Under the pieces are notes generated by a model, which searched no databases, was not told the origin of the DNA, and saw only the letters and a list, made by a program, of their open reading frames with translations. This document shows positions 1 to 4,963 of a DNA stretch of 7,576 nucleotides, one piece after another. Position 1 is the first letter of the stretch, and every line of letters starts with the position of its first letter. The translations under genes and the position numbers were made by a program. The stretch spans positions 1 to 7,576 of the forward strand of contig NZ_LFEK01000072.1 in the NCBI RefSeq assembly GCF_001039265.1, written 5' to 3'. The DNA is from Synechococcus sp. GFB01. Lineage in GTDB: Bacteria; Cyanobacteriota; Cyanobacteriia; PCC-6307; Cyanobiaceae.

Positions 1-321
1 CTCGCCCAGCCGCACGGCCGTGCCGGTTGCGCAGGCCATCAGCATGCCGCCGGCCTGGCCCAGCACCTCCACGTCGACCCGCACGCCCACCACCGCATCG
101 GCGCCGAGCAGCCTGGCCCGCCGTTCCAGCTCCTCGAGTGCCATCTCCCTGGCCCGCTGCAGGGTGGTCTCGTAGGCCCGGGCGCGCCCGCCGATCAGGT
201 CGCGCACACTGGCCAGGATGTCCCGGAACAGGTTGGCGCCCAGGATGGTCTCGCCGTGCACGAGACCCAGGTAGTGCCGGATCCGCCGGCCCTCCACGCT
301 TGGGGTGGTGGTGATCAGCAT
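1..321 (-). CDS. YbjQ/UPF0145 family protein, 3' end cut by window edge
   Basis: The 107 visible residues begin [14 protein letters not shown] and continue with [18 protein letters not shown], followed by a helix rich in R and E and then [13 protein letters not shown]. This is the pattern of the YbjQ/UPF0145 family of small proteins, described as putative heavy-metal-binding and forming pentameric rings; their physiological role is unknown. Family members are about 105-110 residues, so the gene is probably nearly complete, but no stop codon is reached before the edge. The ATG start is supported by a strong Shine-Dalgarno sequence GGGAGG (333-338, minus strand) that directly follows the trmD stop codon. 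The gene starts 17 nt beyond trmD and is probably co-transcribed with it. Family assignment is from recognition of the sequence pattern. Confidence 0.85.
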   Translation of the reverse strand, partial: MLITTTPSVEGRRIRHYLGLVHGETILGANLFRDILASVRDLIGGRARAYETTLQRAREMALEELERRARLLGADAVVGVRVDVEVLGQAGGMLMACATGTAVRLGE

Positions 322-332
322 CGGCGGCAGGG

Positions 333-338
333 CCTCCC
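333..338 (-). promoter_or_regulatory. Shine-Dalgarno site of the YbjQ-family gene
   Basis: On the minus strand the trmD stop codon TGA (341-339) is followed at once by GGGAGG, with 11 nt to the ATG at 321. This is the clearest ribosome binding site in the left half of the window. It fixes the start of the YbjQ-like gene and suggests independent initiation on a shared transcript. Confidence 0.6.
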
Positions 339-1067
339 TCAGCCGCGATCCTGGCCCTGGTGCTGCTGCTGCTGCTGCTGCTGCTGCGCCTGCCAGCGGG
401 CGAAGAGATCCGGGCGCCGCTCGCGGGTGCGCTGCTGCTGCTGGTCCAGGCGCCAGCGGGCGATGGCGCCATGGTCGCCGCTGCGCAGCACATCCGGCAC
501 GGCCATGCCCCGGAAGCTGGCCGGCCGGGTGTAGTGGGGGTGCTCCAGCAGGCCGGCGCTGTGGCTCTCCTCCTCCAGGCTGGCCTGGCTGCCCACGGTG
601 CCCGGCAGCAGCCGCACCACGCCGTTGATGATCACCGCGGCCGGCAGTTCGCCACCGGTGAGCACGAAATCGCCGATCGACACCTCCTCGTCGGCCAGTG
701 CGCGGATGCGCTCATCGAAGCCCTCGTAGTGGCCGCAGATCAGCACAAGCTGGTCGCAGCCGGCGGCCCAGCGGCGCAGGTCGTCCTGCCGCAGCGGCCG
801 GCCCTGGGGGCTCATCAGCAGCACCCGCCGCCGCAGCAGCACCGGAATCGCCTCCACCGCCGCGAACACCGGCTCAGGCTTGAGCACCATGCCGGCGCCG
901 CCGCCGTAGGGCTCGTCGTCCACCTTCCGGTACCGGTCGGTGGCGTAGTCGCGCGGGTTGTGGGTGTGCAGCGAGGCGATGCCCGCCCCGAAAGCCCGGC
1001 CGATCACCCCCAGCCCCAGCAGGGGCGCGAACGCCTCGGGGGCCAGGCTCACCACATCGAGGCGCAT
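339..1067 (-). CDS. trmD: tRNA (guanine-N1-)-methyltransferase TrmD
   Basis: TrmD uses S-adenosylmethionine to make m1G37 next to the anticodon in tRNAs reading CNN codons and some others, which prevents +1 frameshifting. It is a cytoplasmic SPOUT-class homodimer with a deep trefoil knot. Visible signatures are the N-terminal [20 protein letters not shown] at residues 54-60 followed by [15 protein letters not shown] at 111-121, the knot segment [14 protein letters not shown] at 127-140, and LPGTVGS at 154-160. The length is 242 residues, close to the usual size (E. coli has 255). The start is the ATG at 1067, which overlaps the upstream lyase-like stop codon as TGATG; the same frame stays open further upstream, but those residues are unrelated to TrmD. 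The C-terminus is unusual: four glutamines at 209-212 and eight at 228-235, nearly all the extreme tail being Q, H, G, D or R. Confidence 0.96.
   Translation of the reverse strand: MRLDVVSLAPEAFAPLLGLGVIGRAFGAGIASLHTHNPRDYATDRYRKVDDEPYGGGAGMVLKPEPVFAAVEAIPVLLRRRVLLMSPQGRPLRQDDLRRWAAGCDQLVLICGHYEGFDERIRALADEEVSIGDFVLTGGELPAAVIINGVVRLLPGTVGSQASLEEESHSAGLLEHPHYTRPASFRGMAVPDVLRSGDHGAIARWRLDQQQQRTRERRPDLFARWQAQQQQQQQQHQGQDRG
363..386. repeat. (CTG/CAG)8 trinucleotide repeat inside trmD
   Basis: Eight perfect CTG units on the plus strand equal eight CAG glutamine codons on the coding strand, at residues 228-235 of TrmD. Glutamine could also be encoded by CAA, but none is used. A second run of four CTG units lies at 432-443 and encodes residues 209-212. 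Such uninterrupted triplet runs can change length by replication slippage without breaking the frame. Confidence 0.95.
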
Positions 1068-1591
1068 CAGCCGGCAGGGCGGCTGACCCGGCGGATCTCG
1101 GAGCTGAAGCTGGCTCGGCCCGGGCCGCCATCGGCGCGGCTTTCCACGGTGGAGCGCAGCCGCAGGTTGGGCTTGGTGAACCAGATCCGCTCCCGCACCG
1201 TGCCGGCCGCGCCGGCCACGGTGAGCTCGAGACTGCCGTCCGGCCAGAGCTGCCAGGTGCCTTGCTGCTCGCCCACCTGGAAGCTGCCATCGCCGGCAAA
1301 CAGCAGCTGGCGCGGGGACTCCCCCTTGGGGCCGAGGCTGAGCCCCCCCGGGGAATCGGCGCTGCTGGGCTCCAGGTAGACCACTACCAGCTCGCCCCGC
1401 TCGCTGCTGTGCCACTCGTCGCCGTTTTCCCCTTCCAGGCCGGCATCGAGGGCGAAGCGGCTGCGCAGCCCCATCCATTCGCCTTCGCAGAAGCGCAGGA
1501 AGGCGCCGATCTCCAGGGGCGGGAAGTCGGCTGGCTGCCCCGCCTGGGCTGGGGTGGGCGGCTGGCTGGTGCTGGCGGTGGGCTCGCTCAT
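1067..1591 (-). CDS. Phycobiliprotein lyase-like protein, S-type (CpcS/CpeS family)
   Basis: S-type lyases are small lipocalin-fold proteins that attach linear tetrapyrrole bilins to cysteines of phycobiliproteins in cyanobacterial light-harvesting antennae. In this 174-residue protein the family pattern shows as FLRFCEGEWMGLRSRFAL (31-48), an alternating beta-rich middle with GTWQLWPDGSLELTV (111-125), and the characteristic late segment RERIWFTKPNLRLRS (133-147) followed by ASFSSEIRR (160-168). The first 25 residues are rich in Ser, Thr, Pro and Gln and look disordered. The ATG at 1591 lies 12 nt after the toxin stop codon, with only a weak GAGA upstream. The stop overlaps the trmD start (TGATG), so TrmD translation probably depends on this gene. 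Substrate and bilin specificity cannot be read from the sequence. It may also be a divergent member that does not act on phycobiliproteins. Confidence 0.7.
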   Translation of the reverse strand: MSEPTASTSQPPTPAQAGQPADFPPLEIGAFLRFCEGEWMGLRSRFALDAGLEGENGDEWHSSERGELVVVYLEPSSADSPGGLSLGPKGESPRQLLFAGDGSFQVGEQQGTWQLWPDGSLELTVAGAAGTVRERIWFTKPNLRLRSTVESRADGGPGRASFSSEIRRVSRPAG

Positions 1592-1603
1592 CTGCCGATT
1601 CTC

Positions 1604-2044
1604 TCAGCCGCCTGGCATGGTGCTGCCCACCCAGCTCACCTGGGGGCCATAGCCGCTGAGGCTGCGATCGGCGGTGAGCAGGGTGATCCCGCTGTGGATG
1701 GCCTGGGCCACCAGCAGCCGGTCGAAGGGATCGCGATGGATCCAGGGCAGGCGCTGCACCGCCAGGCAGTGGTCCGCGTCGATGGCCAACTCCAGCAGCC
1801 CCTGCTGGCGCAGGCCGCTTCGCAGCTGGGCGGCGTCCACCTGGAAGCCCGGTTTGCCCAGGGAGGTCTTGATCGCCACCTCCCAGAGGCTCGCCACACT
1901 GAACAGAAAGGGACGGCGCCGATCCCGGAGGTCGGCCTGCAACGCTGCGGGCAGGCGGGCCGGGGTGATGGCCAGCCAGAGCAGCAGCTGGGTGTCGAGC
2001 AGCTGCTGGCTCTGGGTCGGTCGGTTCCGGGAGGACTCGGCCAT
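1604..2044 (-). CDS. VapC-type PIN-domain ribonuclease toxin
   Basis: PIN-domain toxins are Mg2+-dependent endoribonucleases that cleave tRNA, rRNA or mRNA and are held inactive by a cognate antitoxin. The 146 residues contain the expected acidic set: D17 in LLDTQLLLW, E55 in SVASLWEVAIKTSLGK, D108 in RDPFDRLLVAQA, and D126 in LLTAD. These four are the usual active-site acids, so the enzyme looks intact. The arrangement FSVASLWEVAIK followed by RDPFDRLL fits the Sll0205-like subgroup common in cyanobacteria. The ATG at 2044 overlaps the antitoxin stop as TGATG. It gives about 14 residues before the first PIN strand, slightly longer than usual, but no later start codon lies before LLDT. The family often has His or Asn after LDT; here it is Gln. 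Confidence 0.9.
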   Translation of the reverse strand: MAESSRNRPTQSQQLLDTQLLLWLAITPARLPAALQADLRDRRRPFLFSVASLWEVAIKTSLGKPGFQVDAAQLRSGLRQQGLLELAIDADHCLAVQRLPWIHRDPFDRLLVAQAIHSGITLLTADRSLSGYGPQVSWVGSTMPGG

Positions 2045-2271
2045 CAGCCGAACATCGCCTCGATGTCGTGCTGGAAGTCGGCCTTGAGGTCGCAGTCCAG
2101 CACCGCCGCACCCTGGAGAAAGCCGAGTTGGCGCTGCCTGGGGGTGTCCTCCACCGGCACCAGCCGCACCAGGGCCTTGCCGGCCCGGGCGATCACCACC
2201 TCTTCGCCATCGAGCGCCTGCTCCACGTAGCGGGAGAGGTGGGTCTTGGCGTCGTGCAGGTTGACTTGCAT
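2044..2271 (-). CDS. Phd/YefM-type antitoxin
   Basis: This 75-residue protein begins MQVNLHDAKTHLSRYVEQAL and continues GEEVVIARAGKALVRLVPVE, the standard N-terminal DNA-binding fold of Phd/YefM antitoxins. Such antitoxins dimerise, bind an operator in front of their own gene and repress the pair. The C-terminal segment 60-75 (CDLKADFQHDIEAMFG) is the usual toxin-binding, acid-rich tail that blocks the PIN active site. The start ATG at 2271 is fixed by the family N-terminus. It is preceded by only TCACCC and then a 9-bp inverted repeat, with no Shine-Dalgarno sequence, so translation may be weak or from a very short leader. The pair is complete and looks functional. Confidence 0.92.
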   Translation of the reverse strand: MQVNLHDAKTHLSRYVEQALDGEEVVIARAGKALVRLVPVEDTPRQRQLGFLQGAAVLDCDLKADFQHDIEAMFG

Positions 2272-2277
2272 GGGTGA

Positions 2278-2303
2278 AGCTTAGCCACCTGGGCGGCTAA
2301 GCT
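2278..2303. promoter_or_regulatory. Palindrome before the antitoxin gene, candidate operator
   Basis: AGCTTAGCC (2278-2286) and GGCTAAGCT (2295-2303) are perfect 9-bp inverted copies around an 8-base centre. The repeat ends 6 nt before the antitoxin ATG and about 40 nt after the era stop. Phd/YefM antitoxins bind palindromes at exactly this position, so autorepression of the toxin-antitoxin pair is the simplest reading. A terminator for era is the alternative, but no T-run follows on the minus strand. An RNA hairpin here would also sit where ribosomes must load. A loose TCGACA at the upstream flank could be part of a promoter, but I cannot support it strongly. Confidence 0.6.
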
Positions 2304-2342
2304 GTCGAGAGGTCTTCGGGGCAGGGGCTGGGCCCGCCGGCC

Positions 2343-2783
2343 TCACTCCCCCCGATAGCCGAGTTCGGCCAGCCGGGCGGCGCTGCGACGCCAGTCGGGC
2401 TCCACCTTCACGAACAGCTCCAGATACACCGGCCCGCTGAACACCTTCTCCATCTGCAGCCGCGCCCCCTGGCCGATCGTGCGCAGCATGCGGCCGCCCT
2501 TGCCGATCAGGATCCCCTTCTGGCTGGGGCGCTCCACCAGCACGGTGGCGAGCACGGCGGTGCGGGGGCCGTCGTCGACCACCCGGTCGATCGTGACGGC
2601 CACCGAATGGGGCACCTCCTCGCGGGTGTGCTCGAGCACCTGCTCGCGAATCAGCTCGGCCATCAGCAGCTGCTCGGGCTGGTCGCTCACCGCATCGGCG
2701 GGATAGAGGTGCGGCCCGGGCGGCAGGTCGGCGGCCAGGGCCGCCACCAGCGCCTCGGCGCCCTTGCCGGTGAGGGCGCTCAC
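2343..2783 (-). CDS. era: Era C-terminal part: G5 and KH domain
   Basis: From the GTG at 2783 the -1 frame encodes 146 residues: VSALTGKGAE (the G5 motif SAL and following helix), YPADAVSDQPEQLLMAELIR, then REEVPHSVAV and a type II KH domain with GILIGKGGR (GKGG at 94-97) and a typical Era ending in AARLAELGYRGE. The frame is also open upstream of the GTG, where WPLHPVSAL continues the Era homology, so GTG is not a natural gene start; it only marks where the broken frames meet. No Shine-Dalgarno sequence precedes it. Confidence 0.7.
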   Translation of the reverse strand: MSALTGKGAEALVAALAADLPPGPHLYPADAVSDQPEQLLMAELIREQVLEHTREEVPHSVAVTIDRVVDDGPRTAVLATVLVERPSQKGILIGKGGRMLRTIGQGARLQMEKVFSGPVYLELFVKVEPDWRRSAARLAELGYRGE

Positions 2784-3460
2784 CGGGTGCAGGGGCCAGG
2801 CGAGCGGCGGCTGTGGGGTGGGGAGACGAAGTCGCCGCGGCCCTCCAGCAGCTCGCGGTAGCTGGCGGCCAGCGGCTCGGCCCGTTCGGGATCCACCAGG
2901 TCGTGCTTGTTGAGGGCCACGTGCACCGGGGCGCGGCAGTGGCGCAGCAGCTCCACGATGAAGGCGTCGCCGCGGCCCGCCGGTTGGCTGCCGTCCACCA
3001 GCAGCAGCACCACATCCACATCGCCGATGGCGCCGCGGGCCGTTTTCACCAGCCGCTCGCCGAGCAGGTGGTGGGGCTTGTGGATGCCGGGCGTGTCGAG
3101 CAGCACCAGCTGGGCCGTGGGCGTGGTGAGGATCGCCCGCAGGCGGTTGCGGGTGGTCTGGGCCACCGGCGAGGTGATCGCCACCTTCTGGCCCACCAGC
3201 CGGTTGAGCAGGGTGGATTTGCCCACGTTGGGGCGGCCGATCAGGGCCACGAAGCCGGAGCGGAAGGGCGCGCCGCCCGCCTGGTCATCGCCGGCGCCCC
3301 GGTTCGGCAGCGGCGGGGTGGTTCCCAGCAGCCGGGCCGATTCCGCCGGATCCGGAATCGGCAGCAGCACCCCCTGCTGCTCGGTTGCGGACAACGGCGG
3401 GGGAGGCGCAGCCGATGGCTGGACGGCGGAAGGGTCGGCGGTCTCGGAGCTGGTGTCCAT
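2780..3460 (-). CDS. era: Era N-terminal part: GTPase domain without G5
   Basis: Read as it stands, the frame from the ATG at 3460 gives 226 residues. The GTPase motifs are G1 GRPNVGKS (75-82), the switch I region QTTRN (101-105), G3 DTPG (122-125) with GIHKPHH after it, and G4 NKHD (184-187). After about residue 212 the sequence (PPHSRRSPGPCTR) no longer resembles Era and stops at TGA 2782-2780. The product lacks the G5 loop and the RNA-binding KH domain, so it should not work alone as Era. Its stop overlaps a GTG in the C-terminal frame (GTGA at 2783-2780). Confidence 0.7.
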   Translation of the reverse strand: MDTSSETADPSAVQPSAAPPPPLSATEQQGVLLPIPDPAESARLLGTTPPLPNRGAGDDQAGGAPFRSGFVALIGRPNVGKSTLLNRLVGQKVAITSPVAQTTRNRLRAILTTPTAQLVLLDTPGIHKPHHLLGERLVKTARGAIGDVDVVLLLVDGSQPAGRGDAFIVELLRHCRAPVHVALNKHDLVDPERAEPLAASYRELLEGRGDFVSPPHSRRSPGPCTR

Positions 3461-3530
3461 ACCTCTCACACTGCCAGCCCGCCGCTCGCAGGGCTTCCAT
3501 AGCCTGGGCGGGCCGCCACCGACTGCCCGC
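3461..3530. promoter_or_regulatory. Divergent intergenic region between era and the unknown gene
   Basis: These 70 nt separate two start codons on opposite strands and must hold at least one promoter. For era, GAGAGG (3462-3467, minus strand) is a good ribosome binding site. The hexamer CATAGC (3498-3503), reading GCTATG on the other strand, is the only A/T-containing patch and could serve as a -10 element for either direction. I see no convincing -35 boxes. The plus-strand gene has no clear Shine-Dalgarno sequence. Confidence 0.4.
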
Positions 3531-4055
3531 ATGACCGCCAGCAGCGAACCCACCTTCCAGCAGGCCATGGAGATCGCGGCCCAGTGGCTGGAGCACTGGG
3601 AGAGCGGCGAACTCAGCGATGAGGTGCTGGCCGATCGCGTAGCCCACCTGGTGGCCAGTCGCGACGGGGCGCGGGGCTTCTTCGTGGTGAGCCTGGCCGG
3701 CGACTGCCCGCTCATGGACCGGTTGCCCGACCCGCTGGTGCTGCAGCTGCGCCGGGCCGGCGAGGGGGTTGTGGACCTCTCGGCCCGCAACCTGGCGATG
3801 AGCACGGCCATGGCCCTGCACCATCAACGGGCCGGTGACGCCGGCCAGCAGGCCGCTTCCCGGCGGGTGGCGGCCCGCTGCACCGAACTGCTGCGGCTGC
3901 TGGAGCCGGTTGCCGTCAAGCAGCGGCTCGAGACCCTGCTGAGCGCAGCACGCGACGGCACTGGTGCTGACGTGGCCTTTCTGGATCGATGGGGCTACGA
4001 CGCCGGCCAGAGGGCCGCGATCACCGAGGCGGTGCTGGCCGTGGCGGAGGTCTGA
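3531..4055 (+). CDS. Conserved cyanobacterial protein of unknown function
   Basis: This 174-residue soluble protein is the only plus-strand gene of the window. I recognise the type from marine and freshwater picocyanobacteria, where similar hypothetical proteins occur next to era, but I know no function. Visible features are LSDEVLADRVAHLVASRDGA (28-47), a short hydrophobic strand GFFVVSLAGDCP (49-60), LMDRLPDPLVLQLR (61-74), then NLAMSTAMALHH (87-98) and a C-terminal helical part with WGYD (154-157). It appears mostly alpha-helical with no signal peptide and no transmembrane segment. The frame is open far upstream, antisense to era, but the ATG at 3531 is the first start after the intergenic region and begins the recognisable protein. 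It faces the BI-1 gene tail to tail. Confidence 0.85.
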   Translation: MTASSEPTFQQAMEIAAQWLEHWESGELSDEVLADRVAHLVASRDGARGFFVVSLAGDCPLMDRLPDPLVLQLRRAGEGVVDLSARNLAMSTAMALHHQRAGDAGQQAASRRVAARCTELLRLLEPVAVKQRLETLLSAARDGTGADVAFLDRWGYDAGQRAAITEAVLAVAEV

Positions 4056-4099
4056 GACGGCCGCTGGGGACACTGAAAACCCATCGGGCCAGCCAACAG

Positions 4100-4121
4100 A
4101 AAAGCACCCCCGCAGGGTGCT
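4100..4121 (-). terminator. Rho-independent terminator after the BI-1 gene
   Basis: AGCACCC (4103-4109) pairs with GGGTGCT (4115-4121) around a 5-base loop. On the minus strand the 7-bp stem is followed by TTTT then CTG, the form of an intrinsic terminator. It lies about 46 nt beyond the stop of the Bax-inhibitor-like gene and ends the ffh-rpsP-phoH-BI-1 block. On the plus strand the stem is followed by CATGATC without T's, so it would act poorly for the convergent gene. The stretch 4056-4167 contains nothing else I can support. Confidence 0.75.
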
Positions 4122-4167
4122 CATGATCAGCCTGAATTGGGAGAGAGGCTGCTGGAGGTTTGTCAGG

Positions 4168-4905
4168 TCACTCCCGGCGACCGCCGCCGTTGAGGGCGAT
4201 GATCAGGCGCAGGATGAAGATGAACAGGTTGATGTAGGTGAGGTACATCCCCAGGGCGCCGGAGAGGTACTGATCGTCGCGATAGGTGCGCGGCATCGTG
4301 TAGAAGTCCACGAAGGCGGCGCCCACGAACAGCACCGTGCCGAAGCCGGCGATCAGCAGCTCGAAGGTGCCACCCAGGAACATCTGGGGAGCGAAGATGC
4401 CGCCCACGATCTGCACCAGCATGGCGATCACCAGGCCGAGGATGCCCAGGCCCACCACGGAGCCGAGGGCCTGTCCCACGTTGTCGCTCATGCGGCGGCC
4501 GGTCACCGAGGCCACCACGAAGGTGATGCCCGTGGCCAGGGCGGCAGTGCCGATGGCGCCCACGCCGGCCACCGAGAGGGCGTAGGCCACGATGCCGCTC
4601 AGCGTGAAGCCGGTGATCAGGCTGTAGGCGCTGAGCAGGGGCAGGGCGGTGGCGTTGTCGCCCTTGGCGGCCACGTTCTGGGCCACGAAGAAGAGGATGA
4701 AATTGCCGATCAGGGCCACCCAGAAGAGCGGCATGAACAGGGCGGCGTTGCTGGCCATCAGGGCCAGGCCGCCCAGCACGCCAGCGGCTGTGAGCACCAT
4801 GCCGCCGCCCACGTAGGGCAGCGCCTTGTTGACGACATTGGGCCCCACCAGCGCGCTCGACTGCGCCTGACGGATCGCCTCCTGGAAATTGCTGCTGGCG
4901 GGCAT
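4168..4905 (-). CDS. Bax inhibitor-1/YccA-like membrane protein
   Basis: The 245 residues form about seven hydrophobic helices (roughly 33-51, 57-78, 86-109, 117-135, 147-170, 183-203, 218-238), as in the BI-1/TMBIM family of calcium-leak and stress proteins of the inner membrane. Family traits are the LITGFTLSGI segment near 96-105, AAFVDFYTMPR at 196-206 and YLTYINLFIFILRLI at 221-235. The last two correspond to the TM6 and TM7 regions that in B. subtilis YetJ carry a pH-sensing pair of aspartates. Here the first Asp is present (D200), but the usual YLD of TM7 reads YLT (T223). I chose the ATG at 4905 (MPASSNFQEAI) over a TTG at 4923, which has no spaced ribosome site. The gene starts 58 nt after phoH and is followed by a terminator. 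Its physiological role in cyanobacteria is not established. Confidence 0.88.
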   Translation of the reverse strand: MPASSNFQEAIRQAQSSALVGPNVVNKALPYVGGGMVLTAAGVLGGLALMASNAALFMPLFWVALIGNFILFFVAQNVAAKGDNATALPLLSAYSLITGFTLSGIVAYALSVAGVGAIGTAALATGITFVVASVTGRRMSDNVGQALGSVVGLGILGLVIAMLVQIVGGIFAPQMFLGGTFELLIAGFGTVLFVGAAFVDFYTMPRTYRDDQYLSGALGMYLTYINLFIFILRLIIALNGGGRRE

Positions 4906-4963
4906 GACGCCACCGGTTCTCAACTCCGTCCATCCTGCCAGCGCCGGCCAGCCAGCGGCAGGG

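Larger units (their letters stand above)
2343..3460 (-). pseudogene. era: era GTPase locus, reading frame broken by a one-base shift
   Basis: Era is a GTPase that binds the 3' end of 16S rRNA through a KH domain and helps mature the 30S subunit; it is essential in many bacteria. The full homology spans an N-terminal GTPase in one frame and a C-terminal KH domain in the -1 frame. The ATG at 3460 follows GAGAGGT and opens with about 68 low-complexity residues rich in Pro, Ser and Ala before FRSGFVALIGRPNVGKS. Upstream residues in this frame are antisense to the divergent gene and were excluded. The break lies between G4 (NKHD) and G5 (SAL), near two GGGG runs at 2815-2823. Adding one base there joins the frames into about 372 residues (E. 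coli Era has 301). Both halves are otherwise undamaged with no further stops, so a sequencing or assembly error, or a very recent mutation, fits better than an old pseudogene. Confidence 0.85.

Noticed and set aside
360..1379. Plus-strand frame starting with a leucine run (CTG repeat), possible secreted protein
   Set aside because: It lies antisense to trmD and the lyase-like gene. The Leu run is the reverse reading of the CAG glutamine codons, and the rest has no domain pattern.
339..2111. A 590-codon minus-strand open frame running from trmD through the lyase-like and toxin genes
   Set aside because: Only the part after the ATG at 1067 is TrmD. Upstream residues are the wrong frame of two well-supported genes, kept open by high G+C, and have low-complexity Arg/Pro/Ala composition.
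2278..2303. Palindrome as a rho-independent terminator of era
   Set aside because: No T-run follows on the minus strand, and the position directly before the antitoxin ATG fits an operator better.
2810..2830. Programmed -1 frameshift signal in era
   Set aside because: The codons around the C-runs do not form an X XXY YYZ heptamer and I see no clear downstream stem-loop. An indel in the homopolymers is the simpler explanation, though not proven.
3461..3811. N-terminal extension of era up to 3811
   Set aside because: This stretch is antisense to the conserved plus-strand gene. The ATG at 3460 has a ribosome binding site and starts the plausible protein.
4906..4963. Imperfect inverted repeat between phoH and the BI-1 gene (CTGCC ... 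GGCAG) as a terminator
   Set aside because: The stem is short and imperfect with no T-run. GC-rich sequence makes such pairings common by chance.
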